Origin: Rubrivivax sp.
GTDB lineage: Bacteria > Pseudomonadota > Gammaproteobacteria > Burkholderiales > Burkholderiaceae_C
NCBI GenBank assembly: GCA_027485165.1
Contig: JAIXRN010000015.1
Coordinates: 1-64,000, forward strand
Length of the DNA stretch: 64,000 nucleotides
Reading direction: 5' to 3'
Each line of letters opens with the position of its first letter. Position 1 is the stretch's first letter. The notes beneath the pieces were generated by a model that had not been told where the DNA came from, ran no database searches, and saw nothing but the letters and a program-made list of their open reading frames with translations. The position numbers and the translations under genes were made by a program. Positions 1-8,639 of this stretch are shown one piece after another.

Positions 1-277
1 AGTTCTTCTCGGTGCTGATGAATTCCTTGCCGTAGCTCCAGTGGCGGTAGTTCACCGGCATGCCCACGCTGGCGTAGGCGTCCATCATCTGTTCGGCGGT
101 GATGATTTCCAGCTGGTTGGGGTAGGTGTCCAGCCCGAAGCGTTCAGCCGTCTGGCGGATGATGCGGTGGTAGGTTTCCACCAGCTCGAAGTTCCAGTCG
201 CTGGGGCCGGGCAGATGTTCGTGTGGGCGTTCCAGCAGCGGCAGCGGGTGTTCCAGAGCGACGGGTCGAACCTTCAT
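1..277 (-). CDS. spoVR: SpoVR/YcgB family protein, N-terminal 92 residues (cut by window edge)
   Basis: Partial gene running off the left edge; only the N-terminus is present. The translation starts MKVRPVALEHPLPLL and contains GPSDWNFELVETYHRIIRQ and GMPVNYRHWSYGKEF, which are hallmark stretches of the SpoVR/YcgB family. Its ATG (275-277 on the complement) overlaps the stop of the upstream yeaH-type gene as ATGA, so the two are translationally coupled. SpoVR proteins are soluble, of unsettled biochemical role, and nearly always sit third in a prkA-yeaH-spoVR operon, as here. The family call is firm; the rest of the protein cannot be checked. Confidence 0.9.
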   Translation of the reverse strand, partial: MKVRPVALEHPLPLLERPHEHLPGPSDWNFELVETYHRIIRQTAERFGLDTYPNQLEIITAEQMMDAYASVGMPVNYRHWSYGKEFISTEKN

Positions 278-1560
278 GCGGCTTTCGCGCCTTCCTTTTT
301 GAACAGATCACGAAAGACCGGGTAGATCTGGCTGGCTTCCACCGCCTTGCGCATCGCGAAGTGGCGGTGGCTGGCCTGCAGCTGGGTGTATTCGTCCCAG
401 AGGTTCTGCTCTTCTTCGGCCACTTGCACATAGGCGAAATAGCGCACCAGCGGCAGGATCTTGTCGGCCAGCAATTCGCGGCAGCGGCCGCTGTCGTGGT
501 GCCAGTTGTCGCCGTCGCTGGCCTGCGCGCCGTAGATGTTCCACTCGCTCGGGTTGTAGCGCGCCTTGATGATTTCTTCCATCAGCACCAGCGCGCTGCT
601 GACCACCGTGCCGCCAGTTTCGCGGGCGTGGAAGAAGTTCTGTTCGTCCACTTCCTGCGCCTGCGTGTGGTGGCGGATGAAGACGAGTTCGATCTTCTCG
701 TAGTGGCGTGTCAGGAACAGGTACAGCAGGATGAAGAAGCGCTTGCTCAGTTCCTTGCGGCCTTCGTCCATGCTGCCGCTCACGTCCATCAGGCAGAACA
801 TCACCGCCTTGCTGGTGGGTACCGGCGTCTTCACGCGGCTGCGGTACTTCAGGTCGATGGGGTCCAGGTACGGAATGCGTGCGACACGGCCGCGCAGCGC
901 CGCGATCTCTTCGTCCAGCGCCTTCAACTCAGAAGCGGCCACTTCGTCGCCAGGCTGCAGGGCGGCCAGCAGCTGTTCGCGCTGTTCTTCCAGTTCACGC
1001 AGGCTGCGGCGCGAACCCGCGCCGATCGCGATGCGCCGGCCGATGGCGCCGCGCATGCTGCGCACCACGTGCAGGTTGTTGGGCGTGCCGTCGCTGCTGT
1101 AGCCAGCGCGGTGGTACTTGAATTCCGGCACCTCGGCCAGCTGGGTGCGGATGAGGTGCGGCAGCGCCAGGTCTTCGAAGAAGACCTGCATGAATTCTTC
1201 CTTGCTCAGGCTGAAGACGAAGTCGTCTTCGCCTTCGCCGGAATCGCTGGCCTGGCCCTTCCCGCTGCCGCCGCCGCCACCGCCCTTGGGGCGTTCGATG
1301 CGGTCGCCGCGCACGTAGTCCTGGTTGCCCGGGTGCACGGTTTCGCGCACCCCGCCCTGGCCATGGCCGAAGACGGGTTCGCTCAGGTCGCGCTTGGGGA
1401 TGTGGATGTCCTCGCCGCGTTCGATGTCGCGGATGCCGCGGCCATCGATCGCGCGTTTCACGGCCTCGCGGATCTGCTCCTTGTGCCGCCGCAGAAAGCG
1501 CTCGCGGTTGCCGATGGACTTGTTCTTCCCCGCGAGCCTTCTATCAATGATTTGCTGCAC
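274..1560 (-). CDS. yeaH: YeaH/DUF444 family protein with vWA-like MIDAS
   Basis: 428 residues, close in length to E. coli YeaH, with recognisable family segments: an N-terminal IDRRLAGKNKS block, a basic/Gly-rich linker around 92-101, and a von Willebrand A-like metal-adhesion motif DVSGS at 259-263 in MFCLMDVSGSMDEG. The start is a GTG at 1558-1560, preceded by an AAAGG Shine-Dalgarno about 8 bases upstream; no better in-frame ATG is visible. It lies 15 bases downstream of prkA and overlaps spoVR by 4 bases. In enterobacteria the YeaG kinase and YeaH act together in nitrogen-starvation and stationary-phase stress. Here that role is inferred from synteny and family. Confidence 0.93.
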   Translation of the reverse strand: MQQIIDRRLAGKNKSIGNRERFLRRHKEQIREAVKRAIDGRGIRDIERGEDIHIPKRDLSEPVFGHGQGGVRETVHPGNQDYVRGDRIERPKGGGGGGSGKGQASDSGEGEDDFVFSLSKEEFMQVFFEDLALPHLIRTQLAEVPEFKYHRAGYSSDGTPNNLHVVRSMRGAIGRRIAIGAGSRRSLRELEEQREQLLAALQPGDEVAASELKALDEEIAALRGRVARIPYLDPIDLKYRSRVKTPVPTSKAVMFCLMDVSGSMDEGRKELSKRFFILLYLFLTRHYEKIELVFIRHHTQAQEVDEQNFFHARETGGTVVSSALVLMEEIIKARYNPSEWNIYGAQASDGDNWHHDSGRCRELLADKILPLVRYFAYVQVAEEEQNLWDEYTQLQASHRHFAMRKAVEASQIYPVFRDLFKKEGAKAA

Positions 1561-1575
1561 GAGAACCTTTCAGCG

Positions 1576-3498
1576 TCAGCTGCTCTTGCGCACACGCAGG
1601 TACCACTCGCACAGCAGCCGCACCTGCTTGGGCGTGTAGCCCTTGGCCACCATGCGGGTGACGAAGTCCTCGTGCTTCTTGGCTTCGTCGGCGCTGGCCT
1701 TGGCGTTGAAGCTGATCACCGGCAGCAGCTCTTCGGTGTTGCTGAACATCTTCTTCTCGATCACTGCGCGCAGCTTCTCGTAGCTGGTCCACACCGGGTT
1801 CTTGCCCTGGTTGTTGGCGCGTGCGCGCAGCACGAAGTTGACGATCTCGTTGCGGAAGTCCTTCGGGTTGGCGATGCCGGCGGGCTTTTCGATCTTCTCG
1901 AGTTCGCCGTTCAGGCTGCCGCGATCGAAGACTTCGCCGGTGTCGGTGTCGCGGTACTCGTGGTCCTGGATCCAGTAGTCGGCATACGTGACGTAACGGT
2001 CAAAGATGTTCTGGCCGTATTCGCTGTAGCTTTCCAGGTAGGCCGTCTGGATTTCCTTGCCGATGAATTCGGCATAGCGGGCCGCCAGGTGTTCCTTGAT
2101 GAAGGCGGTGTACTTCTGTTCCACCTCGGCCGGGAACTGCTCGCGTTCGATCTGCTGCTCCAGCACGTACATCAGGTGCACCGGGTTGGCCGCCACTTCG
2201 GTGCTGTCGAAGTTGAAGACCTTGCTCAGGATCTTGTAGGCGAAGCGCGTACTGATGCCGCTCATGCCTTCGTCGACGCCAGCGTAGTCGCGGTACTCCT
2301 GGTAGCTCTTGGCGCGCGGGTCGGTGTCCTTCCGGTTCTCGCCGTCGTACACCAGCATCTTGGAATAGAGGCTGCTGTTCTCGGGCTCCTTCAGGCGCGT
2401 GAGGATGGCGAACTGGCTCATCATCTTCAGCGTGCCCGGGGCGCAGGTGGCGTGCGCGAGCGAGCTGCCCTTCAGCAGCTTCTCGTAGATCTTCACCTCT
2501 TCGGAAACGCGCAGGCAGTACGGCACCTTGACGATGTAGATGCGGTCCAGGAAGGCTTCGTTGTTCTTGTTGTTGCGGAAGGCCTTCCACTCGCTCTCGT
2601 TCGAGTGGGCGAGCACGACACCGTCGAAGGGAATTGCGCCGAAGCCTTCGGTGCCCTTGAAGTTGCCTTCTTGTGTTGCCGTCAGCAGCGGGTGCAGCAC
2701 CTTGATCGGCGCCTTGAACATTTCCACGAATTCCAGCAGGCCCTGGTTGGAAAGGCACAGCCCGCCGCTGTAACTGTAGGCGTCGGGGTCGTCTTGCGCG
2801 TAGGTTTCCAGCTTGCGGATGTCGACCTTGCCGACCAGGCTGCTGATGTCCTGGTTGTTCTCGTCGCCCGGCTCGGTCTTGCTGATGCCCACCTGCTTCA
2901 GGATGCTGGGGTAGCGCTTCACCACCTTGAACTGCCGGATGTCCCCGCCGAACTCTTGCAGCCGCTTCACGGCCCAGGGGCTCATGATGCGGTTGAGATA
3001 GCGGCGCGGGATGCCGTATTCCTGTTCCAGGATGGGGCCGTCCTCGTTCACGTCGAACAGGCCCAGCGGGCTTTCGTTCACCGGGCTGCCCTTGATGGCG
3101 TAGAAAGGCACTTCCTGCATCAGCTGCTTCAGCCGTTCCGCGATGCTGCTCTTGCCGCCACCCACGGGGCCCAGCAGGTAGAGGATCTGTTTCTTTTCTT
3201 CCAGCCCCTGCGCGGCGTGGCGGAAGTAGCTCACCACCTGTTCGATGGCGTCTTCCATGCCGTAGAACTCGGCGAAGGCCGGGTAGACCTTGATCACCTT
3301 GTTCGCAAAGATGCGGCTCAGGCGCACATCGTTGCGGGTGTCGATGCTCTTGGGTTCACCGATGGCGCGCAGCATGCGCTCGGCAGCGGTGGCATAGGCC
3401 AGCGGGTCGCGCTTGCACTCGGCCAGGTAGTCTTCGAGAGAGATTTCTTCCTCGCGCAGGCGCTCGTAGCGCTGCTTGAGGTGGCTGATCACGTCCAT
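1576..3498 (-). CDS. prkA: PrkA/YeaG family serine protein kinase
   Basis: 640 residues, the usual length of PrkA. A Walker A P-loop GPVGGGKS lies at 110-117 in the AAA+ half, and the C-terminal half is the PrkA kinase-like domain. The start is the ATG at 3496-3498, with a strong GGAGG nine bases upstream on the minus strand. It heads the three-gene prkA-yeaH-spoVR operon. PrkA proteins are cytosolic ATP-dependent kinases or AAA+ proteins linked to stress survival; substrates cannot be predicted from sequence. Two inverted repeats and a possible sigma-54 promoter lie upstream and are listed separately. Confidence 0.95.
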   Translation of the reverse strand: MDVISHLKQRYERLREEEISLEDYLAECKRDPLAYATAAERMLRAIGEPKSIDTRNDVRLSRIFANKVIKVYPAFAEFYGMEDAIEQVVSYFRHAAQGLEEKKQILYLLGPVGGGKSSIAERLKQLMQEVPFYAIKGSPVNESPLGLFDVNEDGPILEQEYGIPRRYLNRIMSPWAVKRLQEFGGDIRQFKVVKRYPSILKQVGISKTEPGDENNQDISSLVGKVDIRKLETYAQDDPDAYSYSGGLCLSNQGLLEFVEMFKAPIKVLHPLLTATQEGNFKGTEGFGAIPFDGVVLAHSNESEWKAFRNNKNNEAFLDRIYIVKVPYCLRVSEEVKIYEKLLKGSSLAHATCAPGTLKMMSQFAILTRLKEPENSSLYSKMLVYDGENRKDTDPRAKSYQEYRDYAGVDEGMSGISTRFAYKILSKVFNFDSTEVAANPVHLMYVLEQQIEREQFPAEVEQKYTAFIKEHLAARYAEFIGKEIQTAYLESYSEYGQNIFDRYVTYADYWIQDHEYRDTDTGEVFDRGSLNGELEKIEKPAGIANPKDFRNEIVNFVLRARANNQGKNPVWTSYEKLRAVIEKKMFSNTEELLPVISFNAKASADEAKKHEDFVTRMVAKGYTPKQVRLLCEWYLRVRKSS

Positions 3499-3524
3499 GG
3501 GGCCTCCGGTGATCCAGGCAGCGC

Positions 3525-3603
3525 AACAGGGGAGGACGCCCCTGTTTGCCAGCCTGGGAAGTTCTGATGAAGTCCCGGCTTCACGGGCCCGGGCGCCATC
3601 AGA
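3525..3603 (-). promoter_or_regulatory. Two inverted repeats in the prkA leader
   Basis: The first repeat has perfect 8-base arms AACAGGGG (3525-3532) and CCCCTGTT (3539-3546) around a 6-base spacer, ending about 27 bases from the prkA start codon. The second pairs TCTGATG (3563-3569) with CATCAGA (3597-3603), with further GC-rich complementarity inside. Being palindromic they could be operators or RNA hairpins in the prkA 5' leader. There is no U tract, so they are not ordinary terminators. The rest of the 328-base gap between prkA and parB holds no convincing gene. Confidence 0.4.
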
Positions 3604-3748
3604 GCTTTCCTGATCACTGGTGCTGCAGCCACACCTGCAGGCATGCCTCAGCTTGATTCATTTTGCGCCTGCCTGTCAGCGAATCAAGCGCCATAAGGGC
3701 ATTCAGTTCGTCAACGGCACCACAGTGGCGGCAGGCCCCATGCAGGTT

Positions 3749-3765
3749 TGCAAGACCTATGCCGT
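3749..3765 (-). promoter_or_regulatory. Possible sigma-54 promoter for prkA operon
   Basis: On the minus strand this reads ACGGCATAGGTCTTGCA. It keeps the invariant -24 GG and a full -12 TTGCA at the correct GG-N10-GC spacing, but departs from the -24 TGGCAC consensus at several bases. It is about 250 bases upstream of prkA, which implies a long leader. The E. coli yeaGH operon is known to be sigma-54/NtrC dependent, which makes the match worth noting, but it may be chance. Confidence 0.25.
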
Positions 3766-3826
3766 CAACGCGTCAGCCGGCCTGGCGGCCGACAGGGAAG
3801 ACCATCGCCGTGCAGCGCCAGCGTCT

Positions 3827-4729
3827 TCAGCGCTGGGCCAGGCCCAGCTTCTGCAGCAAGCCGTTCAGTTCGTCCAGCGAAGCGAAGGCCAGTGCGATCT
3901 CGCCCTGTTCACCGCGTGCGCCGCGCTTCTTCACGCGGATGTCCACCGCTGCGGACAGCAGGTCCGACAGTTCCCGTTCCAGGCGCTGGATATCGCGCGG
4001 CTTGCCAGGGGCAGCGGCCTTGCCGCCGGCCGGCGCAGCCTGGGCCTGGCCGTGGCGGGCCACCAGGCGTTCGGCGTCGCGCACGCTCAGCTTGCGGGCG
4101 ACGATTTCCTGCGCCGCCATCACCTGCTCGGCCGCAGGCAGGGGCAGCAGGGCGCGCGCGTGGCCCATGTCGATGTCGCCGGCCATCAGCAGCTGCTGTA
4201 CCGCGTCCGACAGGTGCAGCAGACGCAGCAGGTTGCTGGCTGCGCTGCGCGACCGGCCCACGGCCTGTGCGGCCTGTTCGTGCGTGAGCTGGAATTCCGT
4301 CACCAGGCGCTGCAGGCCCTGGGCTTCTTCCAGCGGGTTCAGGTCTTCGCGCTGGATGTTTTCGATCAGCGCCATGACGGCTGCCGCTTCGTCGGCCACG
4401 GCCTTCACGAGCACGGGCACGCTGTCCAGGCCAGCCAGCCGTGCGGCGCGGAAGCGGCGTTCGCCAGCGATGATCTCGTAGGGCGTGTCGCCGTCGGTCA
4501 CCGGCCGCACCAGGATGGGCTGCATCAGGCCCTGGCTCTTGATGCTCTCGGCCAGTTCGTACAGCGAACCCTCGTCCATGCGCGTGCGCGGCTGGTACTT
4601 GCCGGCGCGCAGCTGGCTGAGCGGCAGGCTGCTGGGGGGCCCGGCAGGCGCGGGGGGGCTGTTGCCCACCTGGGGCCCCAGCAGTGCTTCCAGGCCCATG
4701 CCCAGGCCTTTGGGTTTCTTGCTCACCAT
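3827..4729 (-). CDS. parB: Chromosome partitioning protein ParB
   Basis: 300 residues starting MVSKKPKGLGMGLEALLGP, the typical N-terminus of chromosomal ParB/Spo0J. The N-terminal CTPase/ParB box has the GERRFRAARLAG motif (box II), then ENIQREDLNPLEEA, followed by a HTH segment ending QAVGRSRSAASNLLRL that binds parS; the C-terminal part would dimerise. A longer in-frame reading continues upstream, but the ATG at 4727-4729 matches the family start. ParB spreads from parS sites and works with ParA in origin segregation. Here parB is separated from parA by four genes, one of them (argC) on the opposite strand, so the two are not in one operon. Confidence 0.95.
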   Translation of the reverse strand: MVSKKPKGLGMGLEALLGPQVGNSPPAPAGPPSSLPLSQLRAGKYQPRTRMDEGSLYELAESIKSQGLMQPILVRPVTDGDTPYEIIAGERRFRAARLAGLDSVPVLVKAVADEAAAVMALIENIQREDLNPLEEAQGLQRLVTEFQLTHEQAAQAVGRSRSAASNLLRLLHLSDAVQQLLMAGDIDMGHARALLPLPAAEQVMAAQEIVARKLSVRDAERLVARHGQAQAAPAGGKAAAPGKPRDIQRLERELSDLLSAAVDIRVKKRGARGEQGEIALAFASLDELNGLLQKLGLAQR

Positions 4730-4763
4730 CGGGGCATTGTCCACGACGGCCGCGGCGCACCTG

Positions 4764-5282
4764 TCAGCCGGTCGTGCGCGCGTGGCGCTGCTCGGCCGGG
4801 TACAGCACTTCGCGTTCGAAGTAGCGCCGCAGCCGGATGGTGTGCGGGTCCATGCGGCCCGGGGCGCTGGCCAGCACCGCCACGACCGCATCCACGCGCA
4901 GCTGCAGCTGCCCGCGCGTCCCACGCCGCCAGCGCCCGGCGTGGCGCGCGGCGACCACGTCTTCGCGTTCGCGCGTGTGCAGCACGCGCTGCAGGTCGCT
5001 GGCGGCCACCCACAGGTGCCGGCCGTCGTCTTCGATGGCCAGCGGTACGCCGCCGAAAGCGTAGTGCCGCCCGGCCAGCGGCTGCCATTGCGCCGCGCGG
5101 CGCAGGTACAGCAGCTGGTCCAGCGCGCGCACCCCCAGTAGCGGCAGCCCGATGACGGCAAGGGCCAGCCCGAAGGCCACTGCCAGCACCAGCCAGGTGC
5201 CGGTGCCGATGAGGTGCAGCACGGCGGCTACGCCGGCCGCCAGTACACCGGCGAGGATGGCGCGTGGCAAGCGCCCACTCAC
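4764..5282 (-). CDS. Hypothetical protein with N-terminal membrane segments
   Basis: 172 residues. The N-terminus carries two hydrophobic stretches (about residues 7-28 and 30-50), then a soluble Arg/His-rich domain with LPLLGVRALDQLLYLRRAAQ and GGVPLAIEDDGRHLWVAASD. No family was recognised. The start is a GTG at 5280-5282 overlapping the stop of the upstream hydrolase as GTGA, which suggests translational coupling. It ends 34 bases before parB on the same strand, so it may be cotranscribed with parB. Coding is supported by the overlap, the high third-position GC and the coherent membrane pattern. Confidence 0.65.
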   Translation of the reverse strand: MSGRLPRAILAGVLAAGVAAVLHLIGTGTWLVLAVAFGLALAVIGLPLLGVRALDQLLYLRRAAQWQPLAGRHYAFGGVPLAIEDDGRHLWVAASDLQRVLHTREREDVVAARHAGRWRRGTRGQLQLRVDAVVAVLASAPGRMDPHTIRLRRYFEREVLYPAEQRHARTTG

Positions 5283-5890
5283 GCCGGGCGCCCCGTGTAT
5301 GCGGCGAGCTCGAACAAGGCGGTTCGCCCCTGCGGCCAGTCGCCCAGGCCGGATTCGGCGTTCAGGTGGCCAGCAGCACCTGCAGCGCGGGGCTGCGCGC
5401 CCCAGTCCTGTGCCATGGCGACGCTGGCTTCAGCCTGGGCGTAGGGGTCGTTGCTGCTGTAGACCAGCTGGGCCGGAAAAGGCAAGCGCTGGCGCAGCGG
5501 TGGGGCCCAGGGGGCGATCTGCGGTGGCAGGTCGGGGCGCTGCAGGTCGGGCGGCGCCACCAGCAGGGCCGCCTGCACGCGGTGGCGGTGCTGGCTGTGG
5601 GCTGCCCAGGCCACCACGAGGTGGCAGCCCAGGCTATGGGCGGCCAGCAGCAGGGGCTGGGAGGGGTGGGCCAGGACGGCCTCTTCCAGCTGGGCCATCC
5701 AGTCGCCCCGGCGCGGCCAGAACCAGTCGGCCTGCTGCACGCGGCTGTCGCCATGGCGGGCTTGCCACAGCGTTTGCCAGTGGCCCGGGCCGCTGTTCTG
5801 CCAGCCTGGCAGCAGCAGCACGCGCGGGGCGGCTGCCGCGGGGGTGGCGTGGGTGGGGGCGTCGTGGGGGCTGGAGGGCGCGGCGGGCAT
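5279..5890 (-). CDS. RBBP9/YdeN-type alpha/beta hydrolase
   Basis: 203 residues when begun at MPAAPSSPHDAP (ATG at 5888-5890); the reading frame is open further upstream, but the extension is low-complexity and would run across the argC start. The family signature PRVLLLPGWQNSGPGHWQ opens the domain. The catalytic triad is visible as Ser in AHSLGCH, Asp in SSNDPYA and His in GHLNAESGLGDWPQG. Such small serine hydrolases are cytosolic esterases of unknown substrate. It is divergent from argC and overlaps the next minus-strand gene by four bases. Confidence 0.85.
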   Translation of the reverse strand: MPAAPSSPHDAPTHATPAAAAPRVLLLPGWQNSGPGHWQTLWQARHGDSRVQQADWFWPRRGDWMAQLEEAVLAHPSQPLLLAAHSLGCHLVVAWAAHSQHRHRVQAALLVAPPDLQRPDLPPQIAPWAPPLRQRLPFPAQLVYSSNDPYAQAEASVAMAQDWGAQPRAAGAAGHLNAESGLGDWPQGRTALFELAAYTGRPA

Positions 5891-6050
5891 GGTGGGCGGG
5901 GCAGGCGGGATGGCGGCGGGCGGCTGAAGGCGTGGTTCAGGAAGCCGACGGCAGAAAGCTGGCGGAAGAGAGCAGACGGCACGGGTGTCACGGCACCTGC
6001 AGCAGCGTGTCGTATGCTCATCGTGCAACGCTACAGCCGGTGAGCTCCGC

Positions 6051-6992
6051 ATGACCACTCTTGTTTTTGTCGATGGCCAGGAAGGCACCACAGGCCTGCG
6101 CATTCACGAATTGCTGGCGCAACGCGCCGATATTGAGGTGCTGCGCATTGCGCCCGACCAGCGCAAGGACGCGGCTGAACGCGCCCGGCTGCTGAACGCA
6201 GCCGACGTGGCGTTCCTGTGCCTGCCGGACGCCGCTTCGCGCGAAGCGGCGGCGATGGTGAGCAACCCCCGCACCTGCCTGATCGACGCCAGCACGGCTC
6301 ACCGCACGGCGCCCGGCTGGGCCTTCGGGCTGCCTGAGTTGGCCCCGGGCCAGCGCGACGCCATCCGCGCCAGCAAGCGCATTGCCAACCCGGGCTGCCA
6401 CGCCAGCGCTTTCATCCTGCTGCTGCGGCCGCTGGTGGAAGCCGGGCTGCTGCCGGCCGAGCACGCGGTGGCGGCCACGTCCATCACCGGCTATTCGGGT
6501 GGCGGCAAAAGCATGATCGCCGACTACGAAGCCGCCGGCGGCCTTCCCGCCGCGCTGCGCGCACCGCGGCCATATGCGCTGGGCCTGCAGCACAAGCATG
6601 TACCGGAAATGATGGCGCATACCGGGCTCACGCGTGCCCCGGTCTTCATGCCCATCGTCGGCCCTTTCTACAAAGGCCTGGCGGTGACGGTGCCACTGGA
6701 CCTGCAAGCCCTGGGCTGCAGCGCGGCGACCCTGCACGCCGCGTTCGACGCGCGCTACGCCGGCGAACGCTTCGTGCGCGTGATGCCGCTGCGCGATCCG
6801 GCGACGCTGGCGGCCGGGTTCTTCGACGTGCAGGGCTGCAACGACAGCAACCGGGTGGATATCTTCGTCTTCGCCAACGACGAGCAGGCCTTGTTGATGG
6901 CGCGGCTGGACAACCTGGGCAAGGGTGCCAGCGGCGCGGCCGTGCAGTCGATGAACGTGCACCTGGGGCTGGACGAGGCGCTGGGGCTTTAG
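6051..6992 (+). CDS. argC: N-acetyl-gamma-glutamyl-phosphate reductase (short, type 2)
   Basis: 313 residues, the length of the shorter type 2 ArgC class. It catalyses NADPH-dependent reduction of N-acetyl-glutamyl-phosphate to the semialdehyde in arginine biosynthesis. The N-terminal Rossmann segment begins [20 protein letters not shown], and the catalytic cysteine is Cys116 in ANPGCHASA. Further family stretches are [12 protein letters not shown] and LQHKHVPEM. The start ATG at 6051 was chosen over an in-frame upstream extension because it matches the family N-terminus. It is isolated on the plus strand, between minus-strand genes on both sides. Confidence 0.93.
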   Translation: MTTLVFVDGQEGTTGLRIHELLAQRADIEVLRIAPDQRKDAAERARLLNAADVAFLCLPDAASREAAAMVSNPRTCLIDASTAHRTAPGWAFGLPELAPGQRDAIRASKRIANPGCHASAFILLLRPLVEAGLLPAEHAVAATSITGYSGGGKSMIADYEAAGGLPAALRAPRPYALGLQHKHVPEMMAHTGLTRAPVFMPIVGPFYKGLAVTVPLDLQALGCSAATLHAAFDARYAGERFVRVMPLRDPATLAAGFFDVQGCNDSNRVDIFVFANDEQALLMARLDNLGKGASGAAVQSMNVHLGLDEALGL

Positions 6993-7037
6993 CCCGGCCC
7001 TGCGTTCAGAGCGGGCACCCGCCCACTCCGTTCGGCG

Positions 7038-7826
7038 TCAGGCCGCCTCTGGCGGCTGGCGATAGTGGTAGCAGTACCCTTCGCGAAAGCCCAGGCGCCG
7101 GTATACCGCCAGCGCCGGGGCGTTTTGTGCATCCACCTGCAGGTAGGCCAGCGTGTCGCCAGCACTGGCGGAAAGCGTAAGCAGGCGCTTACATAAGGTG
7201 GCCGCCAATCCCTGATTGCGCGCGTCGGGGTGGGTGAACACGTCGTACAGGCCAACCATAGGGCCTTCGCGGGCGTACTGGCCGCAGGCCATCACCTGGC
7301 CGTCGGCACGCGCCAAGGCCAGGCCGCGATAGGGCACCGGCGACATCAACAGGCGTTCAGTGTGCGCCGCCTGGTGCAGGGCTGGCGACCCGCGCAACGC
7401 GCCCACGGCTTCGGCAAAGGCGGCAGCATCCAGGACCAGCCATTGCAGGCCTGGCGGCGCCGGTGGGTCCGGGTTCGGGGCTGGCAGTTGGGCGCAGACC
7501 AGCACCTGGGTGTTGTCCAGTGCTTGCCAGCCGCGCTGGGCCAGCGCCGCGTCCAGGCCGGCGGGCTGGCTGAAGGGCGTGATGCGGATCACCATCGGCA
7601 CGCCGCATTCGTCGAACCAGGCGCGCGCCAGGGCGAGCTTGTCGTCCAGCGCCAGCCGGCCTGCAGCCAGGGCGTTGATGCAGCGGGCGCGCCTCGCCTT
7701 GCCGGGCTGGGTGCGCAGTAGCCAGCCGTCCAGCCAGCGCTGGCGGGGTGGGGCGCTGGCATTCAGGCCAGCGTCTTCCACGCGCGACAGCAGGGTGTCG
7801 TCGAAGGGTGTGTCAGGTGTGTTCAT
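7038..7826 (-). CDS. GNAT family N-acetyltransferase
   Basis: 262 residues. The C-terminal half has GNAT features: a strand and acetyl-CoA loop VGLYDVFTHPDARNQGLAATL (the Q/R-x-x-G-x-A/G element is RNQGLA), then YLQVDAQNAPALAVYRRLGF. The N-terminal half is a second, more diverged GNAT-like domain, as in two-domain members. The substrate cannot be told from sequence. Its ATG overlaps the parA stop as ATGA (7823-7826), so it is translated together with parA as the last gene of the mnmG-to-parA run. Confidence 0.85.
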   Translation of the reverse strand: MNTPDTPFDDTLLSRVEDAGLNASAPPRQRWLDGWLLRTQPGKARRARCINALAAGRLALDDKLALARAWFDECGVPMVIRITPFSQPAGLDAALAQRGWQALDNTQVLVCAQLPAPNPDPPAPPGLQWLVLDAAAFAEAVGALRGSPALHQAAHTERLLMSPVPYRGLALARADGQVMACGQYAREGPMVGLYDVFTHPDARNQGLAATLCKRLLTLSASAGDTLAYLQVDAQNAPALAVYRRLGFREGYCYHYRQPPEAA

Positions 7827-8584
7827 CCCAGCCGTTGCACCATTTCCTTGGCGAATTCGACAAAGGCTAGCGCGCCCTTGGACGCAGGGTCAAAGGTGAC
7901 GCCGGGCTGGCCGTAGCTGGGGGCTTCGGCCAGGCGCACGTTGCGTGGAATGACGGTGTTGAAGACCTTGTCGCCGAAATGCGCCTTCAGCTGTTCGCTG
8001 ACCTGCTGCTGCAGGGTGATGCGCGGGTCGAACATCACGCGCAGCAGGCCGATGATCTGCAGGTCGCTGTTCAGGTTGGCGTGTACCTGCTTGATGGTGT
8101 TGACCAGGTCGCTCAGGCCTTCGAGCGCAAAGTATTCACATTGCATCGGCACCACGACGCCGTGCGCGGCACACAGGCCGTTTAGGGTGAGCAGGCTGAG
8201 TGACGGCGGGCAGTCGATGAGCACGAAGTCGTAGTCGCTGCGCACGGCTTCCAGTGCGCGGCGCAGGCGCTTTTCACGGTGCTCGAGGCGCACCAGTTCG
8301 ACTTCGGCACCGGCCAGTTCGCGATTGGCCCCGATCACGGCGTAGCCGCCCTTGGGGCTGGATTGCCGTGCTTCAGCAATGCTGGCCGATTCCAGCAGTA
8401 CGTCGTAGACGCTGAGCGTGAGCTGGCGCTTGTCGACCCCGCTGCCCATGGTGGCGTTGCCTTGCGGGTCCAGGTCGACCACCAGCACGCGTTGGCCGAC
8501 CTGGGCCAGGCCAGCGGCCAGGTTGACGGTGGTGGTGGTCTTGCCGACCCCGCCCTTTTGGTTGGCGACACAGAAGATGCGCAT
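7823..8584 (-). CDS. parA: Chromosome partitioning ATPase ParA (Soj family)
   Basis: 253 residues beginning MRIFCVANQKGGVGKTTTTV, with the deviant Walker A motif KGGVGKT at 10-16. Walker A' is VLVVDLDPQGN and the Walker B-like segment is FVLIDCPPSLSLLT. These are hallmarks of chromosomal ParA/Soj. It acts with ParB-parS in origin segregation. A parS-like site lies 26 bases upstream of its start codon. It belongs to the minus-strand run mnmG-rsmG-lipocalin-lysE-parA and overlaps the acetyltransferase gene downstream. Confidence 0.96.
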   Translation of the reverse strand: MRIFCVANQKGGVGKTTTTVNLAAGLAQVGQRVLVVDLDPQGNATMGSGVDKRQLTLSVYDVLLESASIAEARQSSPKGGYAVIGANRELAGAEVELVRLEHREKRLRRALEAVRSDYDFVLIDCPPSLSLLTLNGLCAAHGVVVPMQCEYFALEGLSDLVNTIKQVHANLNSDLQIIGLLRVMFDPRITLQQQVSEQLKAHFGDKVFNTVIPRNVRLAEAPSYGQPGVTFDPASKGALAFVEFAKEMVQRLG

Positions 8585-8609
8585 GGGGTGGGGCGGTGGT
8601 CAGTGCTGG

Positions 8610-8625
8610 GGTTTCACGTGGAACA
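8610..8625. promoter_or_regulatory. parS-like site 1 (intergenic, upstream of parA)
   Basis: The 16-mer GGTTTCACGTGGAACA reads TGTTCCACGTGAAACC on the other strand. It matches the bacterial parS consensus TGTTCCACGTGAAACA at 15 of 16 positions. It lies between lysE and parA, so it may also let ParB influence parA transcription. Confidence 0.85.
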
Positions 8626-8639
8626 TCTCATGCCAGGCA

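Noticed and set aside
223..3567. Very long open frame (over 1100 codons) on the plus strand
   Set aside because: It is antisense to yeaH and prkA, whose translations match known families; long antisense frames are expected at this GC content.
3620..5155. Long plus-strand frame opposite parB
   Set aside because: Antisense to parB and the membrane protein; composition is low complexity and no family is recognisable.
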